From positions 2,887,527 through 2,951,526 of the forward strand of contig NW_006921541.1 of the NCBI RefSeq assembly GCF_000340215.1: 64,000 nucleotides of DNA, in the 5' to 3' direction. Shown one piece after another: positions 33,385-45,261 of the stretch. The DNA comes from Pseudocercospora fijiensis CIRAD86 (Eukaryota; Ascomycota; Dothideomycetes; Mycosphaerellales; Mycosphaerellaceae). How positions within the stretch are numbered: position 1 is the stretch's first letter; the number at the start of each line of letters is the position of its first letter. The notes below the pieces were generated by a model. That model was not told the origin of the DNA. It did no database searches and worked only from the letters and a program-made list of their open reading frames with translations. The position numbers and the translations under genes are program-made.

Positions 33385-34634
33385 TCTTCATTGAAGAGCG
33401 CTTTGTCGCTGCATGTGCATCGAAATCCTTGATTCAGCATGTCTCTACGCTGTTCTCCTTATTCGAGATACCAGCCGCGCCGAGCATGAGCACGTCGTCC
33501 TCATCACACGTGCCTAGATGTGGCTGAAGTGGTTGGCTGCGGTGCATTTCGCTAGGCTTAGCTTGAACTTTCATGTTTGTCAGCTCAATGGTCTGAATGG
33601 CGTAGGAGAACGAGAGGCTGTGATAGAGGATATTTAGGGATTCATATTTTGACCTGTAAGATCCCGAGAGTGATAGATTCGTATGGAGATGAAACAACAT
33701 TCTGATAGGTGAGACACGTGAGCATGATAGTTGCAACCGTGGATGTAGATCTTTTGCTTGGACGGGTCGCAGCAGAAAGTCCGTGCTTCTGGTTGATTGT
33801 AGAGTATTTCTCATGCGAAAAGAAATGAATAGCTGTTCAAATGGGACGGATTGAACTATTGGTGATGTTATCGTTGCAAGGCCGATCGATGGGTGCAGTA
33901 GAAGTTACACATGGTCACCCTAGGACTTGGAAGATTTGTTGTCGGTCTTTAGCATCTTGCTGATGCTGGTACATGTCAGCATCTGTGCTAGTGGGTCGAC
34001 GAAAAGTCCATCGCGTTTGAGGAATATGCCTGCGCATACTTTTTGTAGAGGCCCGTACGAGCTGTGACGCGTGATCAGGACCATGAGATGTATATGGGCG
34101 GATTTAGAAGCCGGGAAGTCCACTCATCCACGGACGAACGAGACATTGGTTGCGCAGCTGTACTGCTAGCTTGACTAGGATGGGAGCAGGGACCGTTATG
34201 CCCATCCAGAGAACAGCACTTCGGCAGCAGAAGGTGTTGTTGATGAACGCATTGAAATCTGCTTCAAGCTGCATTTGGGGTGAAGTTCAGCGAAAGCATT
34301 TGGTATGGTCGACGGCCTACACAGCAGGGCCAGTGTGATTCCAAAGTGTGGAGTCACCAATTGAGAAATCTGCCAGAGACCTTGTGAGAGTGAAACTCGA
34401 TACCTGCTTCGCATATCCACGGGATTACACGATTTTCGATCTCGACGTCCATGATGCTTTCGTCGTCGATCGACACAAATCTGCGAAGAGTTGGAAGCCG
34501 TTCCCATCACGTAAGCAGTCTGGTATTGGTTCGGTGAAGCCCATCAGGCTCGTCACGTTTTCCGTCCCTTGTAGAGTCATTGGCGTGAGGTTGAATCCGA
34601 GTTGGTTCGTGATGAAGACTCATGACATAATTCC
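33385..34634. other. No gene recognised
   Basis: Unmutated DNA downstream of VPS51. Minus-strand frames at 33434-33814 and 33920-34123 lack domains. It may hold a decayed gene. Confidence 0.4.
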
Positions 34635-35390
34635 TCATCCGGCATCTGGACCTAACGCATGCATGCACTTTTCCCGCACCACACTCACACCTTTAGCACC
34701 ATCAAGCATATCCAGCACAGTCTTGACCTTCTCCCATTCTTTCTTCGCAGCCTCATCATCGCCGCTCCGAACCATCTTCTCCAGCCTCTCCGGTGCATTT
34801 AGGAGCCACCTTACACTCTCCTGCTGCTTTCGCCTCTGTGCTTCTTTGCTTTTCAAAGCAGCAGCCTCACCACCATGTGCCTTTCGGAGGTCTTCAGTCA
34901 AGGCTTTTGCAGTATCGGCAATATGCCCGATAGCAGGAGCTAATGTATGTGTGGTAGGCGTCATCGGATCCATCTTCTCCCGCATATGCCGGATCGTGTC
35001 CGTCGCCGCGATCAGCTTGGAGTAATTGTCGTATACCAAAGCTTTCTTCTCGCCATCGAGGTTCCTGATGTCGCTTAGGAGGCCGGCTTCTACTCTTAAT
35101 ACGCCTTCCAGGCCTTCGTTGGCTAGCAGGTGTTGGACATAGTCGTCTACTTTGAAGCCCGGCTTGTCTAGCTCGGACACGTGCTCAGCATCAAGTGTGG
35201 GAGTTGGAGGGAGAGTCTCTGAGTCTGGCGTGTCTTTCGCGAGGTTGTAGTAGTCTCGTAATGCTGCTCGGTTTCGTCGCAGGCTGCCTCTTTCCGGAGC
35301 TGGTTTGGAGGCTGTGGATGCGAGTGTATCTATGGACGTTCGGCGGGAGGATATGCTTATTGACGGCCGAGGGGATGCGATTGTGGACAT
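34635..35390 (-). CDS. VPS51: Vps51, GARP tethering complex subunit
   Basis: Subunit of the GARP complex, which tethers endosome-derived vesicles at the trans-Golgi. 251 residues, single exon. The diagnostic N-terminal region is present: NRAALRDYYNLAKDTPDSE, then KPGFKVDDYVQHLLANEGLE, LLSDIRNLDGEKKALVYDNY and KLIAATDTIRHMREKMDP. These form the Vps51/Vps67 coiled coil. The C-terminal half is predicted helical (APERLEKMVRSGDDEAAKK). This length fits the short fungal form; metazoan Vps51 is longer. The Ser-rich first 35 residues are probably disordered. Divergent from RMI1. Confidence 0.9.
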   Translation of the reverse strand: MSTIASPRPSISISSRRTSIDTLASTASKPAPERGSLRRNRAALRDYYNLAKDTPDSETLPPTPTLDAEHVSELDKPGFKVDDYVQHLLANEGLEGVLRVEAGLLSDIRNLDGEKKALVYDNYSKLIAATDTIRHMREKMDPMTPTTHTLAPAIGHIADTAKALTEDLRKAHGGEAAALKSKEAQRRKQQESVRWLLNAPERLEKMVRSGDDEAAKKEWEKVKTVLDMLDGAKGVSVVREKCMHALGPDAG

Positions 35391-35596
35391 GCTGGCATCT
35401 GATCGAACAGATGCGTGCGATTGAGTGGCTATTGTGTTGTTGTAGGCAGAGGTTTAGATTAGGCATGCTTTAGGCCTGATATTGACGAATCACTCATCAA
35501 GATTGACTCGCGAATTTGATGGATAGCCATCCGTATCAATACCGCAATATTCGGCCCGTTCTCTTGCTTCACATAAACTACCACGATGTGATCACA
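35391..35596. promoter_or_regulatory. Bidirectional promoter interval VPS51/RMI1
   Basis: 206 bp separate the two divergent start codons, so promoter elements must be shared or overlap. No clear TATA box is visible. Confidence 0.6.
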
Positions 35597-36334
35597 ATGC
35601 CTCCCTCAACCGCCTCGGGCGACGTCAATCAGCTTTTTCAGGCAATACAAGCTCACCTCGCCTCCAAGCACATCCCACCAACACAGCAATGGCTCCAGAA
35701 CTTCGTCCCGACCCTCCGCCTCACAACTCCTCTGATGGCAAATCAGAAGACAGCCGAATACCGCCTTCTTCAAACCGATATCTGCAGCACGGTGCAGTCG
35801 ACTCCGCACTCCACATTCTCAGCTGGCATAACAAGCCCTGAAGTCCAGGAGCAAAGAGTCCCTGGCCCCGTTCCTGTCCAAGTACTGGACGTCGAGGACA
35901 TTGGACGCAGCAGATGGAGCCAGGTCGAGGCCATTGAGATGGAGGAGAGAGGGGAGACGAAGAGGGGTCACGAGGTCATCAGAGTTGTGGCGGAAACTGA
36001 AGATGAGAATCAAGAGAACCAGACGACTACTGGCGCAAACACCCAAAGTGGACCGCATAAATTGCTATTGCAGGATTGCAAGGGAACGAAGGTCTACGCT
36101 TTTGAGCTCGAGAATGTCAAGGGAATCGGCATCGACTTGGCTATTGGGAGCAAGCTGGTCATCAAGGACTTTGTGGTTTCTAGAGGCGTCGTCATGCTTA
36201 CGAACGCTGGCACTGAAGTCCTCGGTGGGAAGGTGGAGGCCTGGGACAAAAGATGGAGGGAGGACAGGAAGAAAGTGCTCAAGGAGAAGGCTGGATGGAG
36301 AGAGGGTATGGGCATTGATACCAGCGTCACCTGA
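35597..36334 (+). CDS. RMI1: Rmi1, RecQ-Top3 complex subunit
   Basis: OB-fold protein of the Sgs1/BLM-Top3-Rmi1 dissolvasome that resolves double Holliday junctions. 245 residues, single exon. The N-terminal helical part has QLFQAIQAHLASKHIPPTQQ then WLQNFVP, and a linker leads to VPVQVLDVEDIGRSRWSQVE. The OB fold has HKLLLQDCKGTKVYAFELEN, then GIGIDLAIGSKLVIKDFVVS, RGVVMLTNAGTEVLGGKVEA. These match fungal Rmi1 well. The start at 35597 follows CACA; an in-frame ATG at 35516 adds an unlikely extension. A basic tail (KRWREDRKKVLKEK) follows. Confidence 0.9.
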   Translation: MPPSTASGDVNQLFQAIQAHLASKHIPPTQQWLQNFVPTLRLTTPLMANQKTAEYRLLQTDICSTVQSTPHSTFSAGITSPEVQEQRVPGPVPVQVLDVEDIGRSRWSQVEAIEMEERGETKRGHEVIRVVAETEDENQENQTTTGANTQSGPHKLLLQDCKGTKVYAFELENVKGIGIDLAIGSKLVIKDFVVSRGVVMLTNAGTEVLGGKVEAWDKRWREDRKKVLKEKAGWREGMGIDTSVT

Positions 36335-36704
36335 GCTGTGAGCCCTTTCCATGCTCCCACTAGAATACGACGCGGCTCTGCTGCCTAGGTCAATCCCACA
36401 TGACTTCGCTCCAGCTGATGAGCATAAGATGCTCGTTGGGCGCGCACATCACCATAGCGACAGCCAACCCCTCGAGCTCCTCACAGTGCTCCTCTCGGCA
36501 CGGACCCATCCCCCGAGTAAGAACTCACCGCAGCTCCTGCACCCCGGTGCCTCAAACTCCCGTGCTGAAGACATCAAATACTGATCGCATGCCGGAGTGC
36601 GCGGTTCAGTAATACCGAACCCTTCTAAACCCATGCCCGAGGCGACCGCGACCATGCCATCCTCCGTTCCGTATGCCGATTTGCTCTGTCGATTGTGTCT
36701 CACT
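36335..36704. other. Intergenic region, no gene recognised
   Basis: 370 bp between the ends of the convergent RMI1 and small conserved gene. Nothing recognised. Confidence 0.5.
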
Positions 36705-37122
36705 TCACGGCTCATAAGGTGGCACGCTCGCATTCCGCTTGGCATCTTTCTTCGCCTTCCGCTTCTCCACCCAACGCCTCACCGGATTTTGCTTCTTCTC
36801 CGAGTGCTCGACGTCGGCGTATAGTATTCTAGAGCGCTATAGATAGGTATCCTCGTCTATATTAGCGGCGCCTTAACGAACCTTCTTATCTATCGGCGTA
36901 CGTACGCTTATCGGGGTAGCGATTTGTAGCAAGAGCATTGCTACCACCTATGCCTGTCGCCAATGTGCCACCCTCTCCAGGCGTCACCATCTTCTTCTCC
37001 TCCGCCCATTCTTTCAATGACGCCAGACGCTCCTCGGGCGACATTTCGTGCACATACTTGTGCTGCCACGAAGGGCGTCGCGTAGTGGAATCAGAAGTGG
37101 ATGGGGTTGAGGACGACGCCAT
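36705..37122 (-). CDS. Small conserved-looking protein gene interrupted by a 71-bp insertion
   Basis: Minus strand from ATG 37122 (MASSSTPSTSDSTTRRPSWQ). As it stands the frame stops after 78 residues inside the insertion. If 36814-36892 (one copy of an 8-bp duplication plus 71 bp) is removed, the frame runs on without change to TGA 36705-36707, giving 112 residues: ...YPDKRTYADVEHSEKKQ then WVEKRKAKKDAKRNASVP. Both halves have normal codon use, so the original gene was very probably continuous. Alternatively the insertion may be spliced out (donor GTACGC at 36901, acceptor CTCTAG ending 36829), which keeps the frame and adds Ile-Leu. Function unknown; a basic helical C-terminus is visible. 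Confidence 0.65.
36822..36892. mobile_element. 71-bp MITE-like insertion with 8-bp target duplication
   Basis: Flanked by TCGGCGTA at 36814-36821 and 36893-36900. The insert starts with TAG and ends with CTA and has no CpA or TpG, so it carries the RIP signature inside otherwise unmutated DNA. An 8-bp duplication and CAG..CTG-like ends (before RIP) fit a hAT-type non-autonomous element. Terminal inverted repeats beyond the first bases are weak. Confidence 0.65.
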
Positions 37123-38086
37123 GGTGTATCGCGACGATCGATGATACCAGACACGACGCGACGCGACGCGATGGCTGTACTCACAAGGGTCTCGAGCTTA
37201 AAATGACCTCATCAGCAACTCGAAGCAATGAGGCGAGTGAAATTTGCCATGCAATTGCAGCACGTGGAAGTCTTGGTGTTCTGGAAGAATAAGCTGAGAG
37301 CTGCGAAGGCTCAAGGTCGAGATTCTGTCAACAGCATGCAGCAAGGTGGAGAAATGCGGCTCCAACCGCTGGCGTAGCGCAGCAGAGGTACTGTAAGTAC
37401 TGCATATTCCGATGAGATCGTTCTGATAAAGCCATCTCTCGGAAGTGTTCGCAGACATGAGAAAGCCGCTGATCCAGGCATCTCGATCACGTCGAGGTTC
37501 ATCGGGCGCCCTGGACACAAAGCCGATAGCAGCGGCATTTTGCAAAGCCGAGTTGGCACATATGTCTGAACGCGGGGTGTTTTGTAGGCGACTGCATGCT
37601 TCGCATCTGTCATGTTTCGTAATGTCCGTCAGCGCGCCCGAAGTCCGAGATACGGTGGCCTATTCTGCAATGGTGATGCAGCCCACAGGTCTGAGAAGGC
37701 AGCTAGAAGAGCAGGCGGGTCGAGGCGTATGCGTCTTGAACTGGTGATGCATGGTTTGTGCCTGGTCCCGGTTCATTGTGCCTATGGACTTCGGCACTGA
37801 TCTATCTGAGTAGGTTCCCTTTGCGCAGATGTTCCGCAAATGAGTATAAAAGATCTGGCACGCGCGTAATGTCTGAAGCATGTCTGCGAGAATTTCATCT
37901 CATCACCGAACGCATGTGAGGCTATCACATGCTGCTCGATGAACTTCATCTCCACAAGCATGCCCTTTCTACCGGCTAGACTTTGCTCCTGTATTCTTTC
38001 GCAAGCACTAGCTTATCCGATCTGCAGCATCAACCAGGCCTCCAATCCCGCTTCACGACTCAAATACGGTATCCACCAAGGCAGAC
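37123..38086. other. Intergenic region with small repeats and a TATA box
   Basis: Unmutated DNA. A short (GACGC)n run lies near 37152-37170. Frames at 37198-37545 and 37311-37613 (minus) and 37445-37747 (plus) overlap each other and lack domains. A good TATA box is at 37845. Confidence 0.4.
37845..37850 (+). promoter_or_regulatory. TATA box
   Basis: TATAAA in GAGTATAAAAGATC, 242 bp upstream of the truncated gene at 38087. Confidence 0.5.
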
Positions 38087-38398
38087 ATGTCTTTGCCTCC
38101 GCTGCTCCAGTCACTTCCACGAGAACTCTACGACGAGGCGTACCATCACACGTTCGGCATACCCAACTCCAATGCTACCACCACCTCGACCCTTCCACCA
38201 ACTTCCACACCAGCACCCAGCTCGACACCCTGCATTCTCATCGATGCAAACTACACTCCTCCGACACAATTCCAAATCCACCAACAAATACCCCAGGACT
38301 TCCGCGACCGCTACTACACCACGACATTCATCGGCTATGCTTCCGACATGGTATCTTGGTTCCGCTCACTAGACAACCATGACCGCGCCCTCGTCTAG
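38087..38398 (+). pseudogene. 5' fragment of a fungal 'LPREL' protein gene cut by the repeat block
   Basis: 103-codon frame starting MSLPPLLQSLPRELYDEAYH. LPRELYDE resembles the start of the F-box/2EXR-like proteins that are abundant in plant-associated Dothideomycetes. The frame proceeds through HQQIPQDFRDRYYTTTF and FRSLDNHDRALV and stops at TAG 38396. RIP-type sequence starts right there, so the 3' part of the gene has been lost or displaced. A TATA box upstream suggests that the promoter is intact. Confidence 0.6.
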
Positions 38399-39970
38399 AG
38401 TATCTAATGCTAGCTATTTCCCGTATCGCCGGTATCGGGCTACTATATACTATAAGAAGTCCTACTTCTATTATATAGAAAAGTAGCGCCTCAATAAGCT
38501 AAATAAGGAAGCAGTAGGTATTAAGGACAGGCGTATATCTAGGCCGCTTAAGAAGGAGTATAGAATAGGCTTTGTTACTAAGGTTAAATACTATAACAAT
38601 AAGGCTACTAGAAGAGTTAGTATTCGTCGCTATACTACTATAAGTCTATAACTAAATATATATATACGCTCGACTATCTTAATAGCTAGAAGGTATACTA
38701 ATATATTAAATATAAGGTTAAGAAGCAAATACATTACTCGCTATAAGCTAGAAGAACATTCGACGCCTTATAGGTATTAAAGGCAATATAGTAACAATCT
38801 TAGTATCTCTTATCTCGATATTAGTACTATATATAACGCCGCTAAACAATTGCCTTATTATAACCGTAGTAAGCGTTTTATAGCTCTAGAAGAGAGAGGT
38901 AATACGGACCTTTAACTATAGGCTACTATAAGGACTATAAAGGAGTATAACCTATACTTCTAATAGTTTAGTTACTAGTATTAGGGCTAGGGATAGTATT
39001 AGAGTAGGCTTTATATAGGCGGTAGAAGAAGGTATTTAGTTACTAGTAAAGTACGGCAAATTAATACTACTAGACAATATATACGAAGTAAATTAACTAG
39101 ATTAGAAGCTATTTAGCGTCCTTATAAGCGATAACAACCTTAAATAGAGGCCTATAGTATACGCACTTCTAGAAAGCAAGTATAGTATTATCTATATACG
39201 AGTACTTAGCTATATAGCTTCTTAGGGTCGTTATAGTAAGCCTAGCGGCTAGTAGTTATAGTAGTCTATTCCTAACAGCCTAGTATCTAAATAATAGGCT
39301 ATTCGAGATATATTTCTATAGGTTTATACCTACCTATACTAATAATACCTATTATAGACTATTACTATTACGTCGCTAGTTAAGGACTACTACTCGGATT
39401 TTAAGAGCGATATTAGTACTAGTAAGGGCAACTTCTTACTCTCTAGTACCCTTATACATTCGCTAAAGGTAGATAGAAAGTAGTATAATAATACTAATAA
39501 GGCTTCTACGAAGAATAATATACTTTACCTATTTAGTCGGCTATAAGGCGATTACGAGCGGTTTAACGAGCTTCTATATTGCCTTTAAAGCCTTATTTTT
39601 AAGTAGTATCTACTCGCTTAGAAGCGCGCTAATAGCGGACTTCTAAACTAGTTACGATATTAGTGACTATAGATTAATAACTATATCCCTAATATATCCT
39701 AGGCTTACTTCTAGAAGTAGTATTACTAACTATATTACTATATCTAGTACGATTAAGAGATTAAAGGCAGTAGAATAACTACTTAATAGGTAGATTGCTA
39801 TATAGACCGTTTCTTCGACCCGAAAGGCTTTAATAGCGATATTAACTCTACTAGGATATGCTTAGATTAGCTTATTAACGAGAATCTACTAGAAGAAGAT
39901 AAGGAAGGTAAGGTAGGGACTCTTCGTACTATTACGAAGGACCGTTACCTTCTATTACGTAGTATACTCG
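38399..39970 (+). repeat. Older RIP-mutated repeat, left part
   Basis: RIP-type sequence starting at the truncated gene and interrupted at 39970 by the outer Gypsy element; it continues at 59425. A plus-strand frame near 39800-39970 (FFDPKGFNSDINSTRICLD, then LINENLLEEDKEGKVGTLRT) is continued in frame after the Gypsy element. Family unknown. Confidence 0.55.
39966..39970. other. Target site duplication of the outer Gypsy (left)
   Basis: ACTCG, identical to 59425-59429. Confidence 0.9.
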
Positions 39971-40167
39971 TATTAGGACTAAAGAGGTTATACGTGATTA
40001 GTATATAACCGGGCTCGAGTAAAGCTAGGGTCTTAATGCCTTAGGCAGGGCTTAGCGCTTAGCAATAGGCTAACTTGCCTACCTTCCTCCCTCTCCTCCT
40101 AGCTCCTTATCGAATACTACTCGTACCTACTACTACCCTATCTACCTGCTAATATACCCTTCTTATA
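39971..40167 (+). repeat. 5' LTR of outer Gypsy
   Basis: 197 bp, starts TATTAGGACTAAAG (TG to TA by RIP) and ends CCCTTCTTATA. Nearly identical to 59228-59424. Confidence 0.93.
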
Positions 40168-40449
40168 TAGTATTCGATCTACCCTTTAAGGGTAGCAGCT
40201 AGATAGTCCTTATTTCAAGCTTTTAGCGGTATAGCTATAATAACTAATCTAACTATATTGCGCCCGAAGAACGGGACCTATACGTACTATTCTATCGAAA
40301 CAACCGTACTAATTATTAAGCAAGGCCTTCTATACGGCCTATTATACTAAGTTAATTGCACTAGACCGATACTCGCTAATTCCGCTATATCCGTACTATA
40401 GGGGCCTATAATACATTATTAGTATTACCCCTTATTACAATAGCCGGTT

Positions 40450-41800
40450 TATTACGAAGCAACAATAACCGTGCTGCCGCTAGTAGCGCTAGCAACGACA
40501 ACGCTAGTAGTATAGTACCTGCTAAAGCACCTGCTAAAGTGCCTCCTACTAAAGAGCCTACTACTAGAGAGCCTACTATTAGGCCTATTAAAGAAGAACC
40601 TGTAATTCTAGGTAACGACCTAGAATTGTCTATCGACGACATTCTTAATAATATTATCAACCGTCGATATAGCTAACTAGCCTTTAGTCCCTAACTAGTA
40701 GCGAGACTTTAAGGAGCTACTTAAAATAGGCTTACTGCCTTGCGCTAAGAACAATAGCTAAAGGATAATCTCCTCGAAATTCGTCGCCTGTAAGAAGCCC
40801 TAGCAACTAATACTAAACTAATAGTAGGGCCTTCCTCTCTATCTATTTTAGTCTAAAAGAAGGACGCTAAACTTAAGGACTGTACCGTATTTAATAGCTC
40901 TAGTCGGAAACAATATAACGACTACATTCGTAACTATAAGCTTAACTAACGAAACGCACTAAGGGCTCTACTAAATGACTATTTACTAGTCGTCTATGCT
41001 ATATAGTACATTAACGGCGACCTAAAACGCACCTAGGATAACTATTTCGACTCCCTTAATAACTAGACTGCTGTTTAGTAGCAGACCTACAAAACTATTA
41101 TGCTAGACACCCTTAGAAACCCTATACTAAGGCAACAACACGCTTAGGACTAGTACCTTCGAGCTAAACAAAAGACTAATTAATCGGCTCGCTTATTTAA
41201 GGCCTATTTAAAGACCCTCGAAGACGACCTTCCGACTAAAACTAATTCTATCTAGATCTCCGAAATACGCCCTAAATGGAGAGAGGAATTGGTCCTTAAA
41301 TTGGACCGCCGCCGTATATTTAAACAGGCCAATCTTATACGTATTCAATTTATAGTTAAAGTCGAAACTGCTAAACGAGCTGTCTAGCTCTAGCAACGAC
41401 TAGAATTAAGGACCCGACCTACTAGCAACCGTAGCAACCGTAGCCGCGGAGGAAACTAAGGTTCCTACTAAGACAACAATACTAACAATAGGAACAGTAA
41501 CGACCGCGGAAGAGGTCGTAGCCGACGGCTATATAGAGGAGGCCGTAATAGGGGCCGTAGAAGGGGCTCGTATCCCTATAACGCTAACCGCTCGACTAAT
41601 AGCAGCTATAGCAACCTCCTAACTAGATTAAAGTGCTTCAATTGCGATAGTACTAGCTATCTACTAGGCTAATGCGACAAACCTAGGGATTAGGCCCGAG
41701 TCGACCGTACTACCGCCGAGTACCGAAAGCACCTCTTAGTAGCTAACGCTACCCCTATAAGCTAATCTTCTAATTAGTCGAAAAAAGAATAAGCGCCGCA
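40450..41800 (+). pseudogene. gag of outer Gypsy, RIP-broken
   Basis: Frame through ASSIVPAKAPAKVPPTKEP and PVILGNDLELSIDDIL at about 40490-40650, then a capsid-like helical part and an Arg/Gly-rich stretch (GRGRSRRLYRGGRNRGRR at about 41510). The zinc knuckle is at about 41631: KCFNCDSTSYLLG then CDKP, a CX2CX4HX4C motif whose His is now Tyr. Start codon not determined. Confidence 0.7.
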
Positions 41801-44800
41801 CTAACTATTAGCCTTATACGGCGTAAGACTATCGACATTGTACTAGCTATTATACGTACCTATCTCGTATCGGACACGTATAGAACTAACTATAAGACTA
41901 AGGTTACACTAGATCTAGGAAATTCAGTTAGTGCCCTTATTAGCTATCGCCTAGCTAAGCAATTAGACCTTTAACAACTGCCTAGGACTAACCTACTAAC
42001 CCTTGCTTAGTTTAATAACGCTCGGCACTTAACCTACGGAGCCTACTATATCTATATAGCCCTAAGAGACGACCTCGGTAATAAGCGCCTACTAAACTTC
42101 ACTGCCTACGTAGTAGATATAGACAGCCTCCTATCTAATATTGTTATTAGCAACCCTATTCTTAAGTACTATACTATAGTTATAGACTTAGGCAGTTAAT
42201 AATAGCGATTTAGAATCGCTAGGAAAGAGGACATTAAACACATTAATATTAGCGAGTGCCCTAATAATATTAGGGTCCTATTTATTAGCAACCTAACCCT
42301 AGCTAATCCGACGGCCGACCTGCTCGGTAGTAATAACGATAAACTAGTGCCCCCTAATAGCATAGATCCTAAACAACTTAAGCGTATACTAGAACCTGTT
42401 CGAGAGACCTATATTAATATATTTAAACACTACTTAGCATCGATATTGCCTATGTTTAAAGAGACGGACTATAAGATTAATATTATAGAGGGCAAGGAGG
42501 TTCCTTTTAGCCCCCTCTATAACCTTAGTAAACGAGAGCTTGCTATATTGCGTAAGTATCTAGAGGAAAACCTAGCTAATAGCCGGACACAATATAGCAA
42601 CAGCCTTACTAGTGCACCTATCCTATTCGTACTAAAGAAGGATAGTAGCCTACGCCTATATGTTAATTATCGTAGGCTTAACGCTGTTACTATTAAAGAC
42701 CGCTATCTACTCCCGCTTATTAATAAGACCCTCGACCGCCTTTCTAGTACCTGCTACTATACTATATTAGACATTAAGGACGCCTACTACCGTATCCGTA
42801 TTCGCAAGGGCGATGAATAGAAGACAGCCTTCCGCACTCGCTATAGCTATTTCGAGTACTTAGTTATACTATTTAGGCTAGCTAATGCCCCTACTACATT
42901 CTAGTCCTATATTAATCGGGCCTTATCCGGCCTACTAGACTACCTTTGTATAGTTTACCTAGATAACATCCTAGTTTATATACACTCCCCTAACATCGCG
43001 GAGTACTAGGCTACAGTCCGTAAGGTACTCGATCGCTTACGAGCCTATAGACTATATTGCAAGCCTTTTAAATACACCTTCGCCGCTAAGGAGGTAGCCT
43101 TCCTTAGCTTTATCGTATTAACTAATAGTATTAAGGCTGATCCTAATCGGATTAAGACTATTACTAAATAGCCTGTTCCTACGTCTATTAAGGAGCTTTA
43201 ATTATTCCTAGGTTTTGCTAACTTCTACCGTCGGTTTATTAAGGGTTATTCGAGGCATATAATACTACTAACTAAGCTTACCAAAACTACGGCCAACCCT
43301 ACTAGAGAATTCAAATAGACTAATAGAGCATAAGCCGCTTTTAACGGTCTAAAGCAACGCTTTACTAAAGTCCCCTTATTATACTATTTCGTACTAAGCA
43401 AACAGATCCGAATTAAGACTAACGCTTTACAGTTCGCTGTATTAGCTATTATATCACAGCAGGCTAATAATACCTACTAGCACCCGATTGCCTTCTTCTC
43501 AAGGAAGATAATTAATGCTAAACGTCGCTACGAGACCTACGAGCAAGAGCTCCTAGCTATTATCGAGGCCTTTAAGCATTAGAGGCACTACCTCGATAGG
43601 GCTTAACATACAATACAGGTCTATATAGACTATAACAACCTCCGTAGAACTACGAAGGTTACTAGGGTTATAGGTCGATAGGCTAGATAGGCCGTCTACC
43701 TCGCTAGGTTTAATTTTAATATATTATATCGGCTAGGCGTAAACAACCCTACTAATAGCCTATCGAGGCGACCTAATTACGACAGCGGGACTTAGCAATC
43801 TATTAATTTATTGTTTCTAACCCTATAGCATAAGATTGCTATAGCCCGTATTGTTAATAAGCAAGCGTAGGATAAGCGGCTTACCGGACTCCGCAACGGC
43901 TTAAAGCATGTTAATGCTCTTGCTATATTAATAGTGCATATTAAGGCAAGGGCTAAGGACACAGATAGGAGAAGTTATAATAACTCCCTAGTCGATATCG
44001 CTATATATAGTAATAGCGATTAAAGCACTAATACAGTTAATCCGGCTACTAGTACTATTAGATATATATAATGCGTACCTCGTTTAATAGCGAGGGTACT
44101 ATTAAATAACCTTACAAATAGGGATAGTTAACCGTTTATAGACAAGCTATTACGTGCTTAGTAGAGAGACGCCTTTGCTACTAAACGTATCGATAGGCTT
44201 ATAAGTAGACGAAAGACTCGATCTAGTAAGAGTAACAATTAGTCGATCGATAACAAAGGTTATTTAAAGTTTAAGGGCAGATACTATATTCCCGCTAAAC
44301 ATTCGATCCGATAAGAACTTCTTAAGCGACACTATAATAGTAAGCTTGCCGGTTACTATAGTATAGAGAGGTCGTACGAGTTACTATCGCGCATATACTA
44401 CTAGCTAAATAGTAAGCGGGACATAAAGGACTACGTAAATACGTATGCCGTATATTAACGTATTAAGGCACTAAAGCATTAGCCTTTTAGCGAGTTGTCC
44501 TTCTTACTAATCCCTTATAAGCCATTTGCAGAGCTTATAATAGATTTTATTACAGGCCTCCCGCCTACTAAGCGTAGGGGCAGTAAGGATGTATATAATG
44601 CTCTCCTAGTTATCGTAGACCGGTTTACTAAGGGCGCTCGTTATATTCCTGCCCGAAAGGATTAGACGGCTATTAACCTAGCTAAGTCGCTATAGAACAA
44701 CATCTTCTATAGCTATTAGGGGACCCCTAAGGGGATAGTCTCCGATCGAGGCTCGACATTTATATCCTACTATTAGAGTAAGATTTGCCTATAGCTAAGA

Positions 44801-44917
44801 CTTAAGCATCGCCTATCTATAGCATTCTATCCGCAAACAGATAGTTAGACCGAAAGGTAGAATGCTACGCTATAGCAGTACCTACGCAGCTATATTAATA
44901 AGAACCCTAACGACTAG

Positions 44918-44931
44918 GTTAACCGTTAACC
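44918..44931 (+). repeat. 7-bp tandem duplication causing a frameshift
   Basis: GTTAACC occurs twice in tandem in the integrase. One copy gives a continuous frame (WVNLLQLAEFVYNN after reading the RIP stops as W/Q); two copies shift it by +1. Confidence 0.8.
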
Positions 44932-45261
44932 TCCTATAACTAGCCGAATTCGTATATAACAATAGTATCTACTTATCTACTAAGGTGTTACCCTATTTCG
45001 CTATAATAGGCTAGAACGCTGCTATGCTATAAGATCCCCTACCGCTCGAGGCCGAGTATAAGGAAAGGGAAGCGTATTAAGTACTAACCCCTAAAACACT
45101 AGCGGCTATTAAAAGGGTTCAAAAGATGCGAGAGATTTACGCTAAGATAGCTAACAAACTAGCAAAGGCCTAGGCCTATTAGAAGGCCTATTATAATAAA
45201 CACTATATACCGATAACCTTTAAGCAAGGCGATATAGTTATACTTAGTACAAAGAACCTCC

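Noticed and set aside
33434..33814. 126-codon minus-strand frame
   Set aside because: No recognisable domain; may be part of a decayed gene but cannot be supported.
34348..35025. 225-codon plus-strand frame
   Set aside because: Antisense shadow of VPS51.
37198..37747. Overlapping frames on both strands
   Set aside because: They overlap each other, lack domains and show no splice structure.
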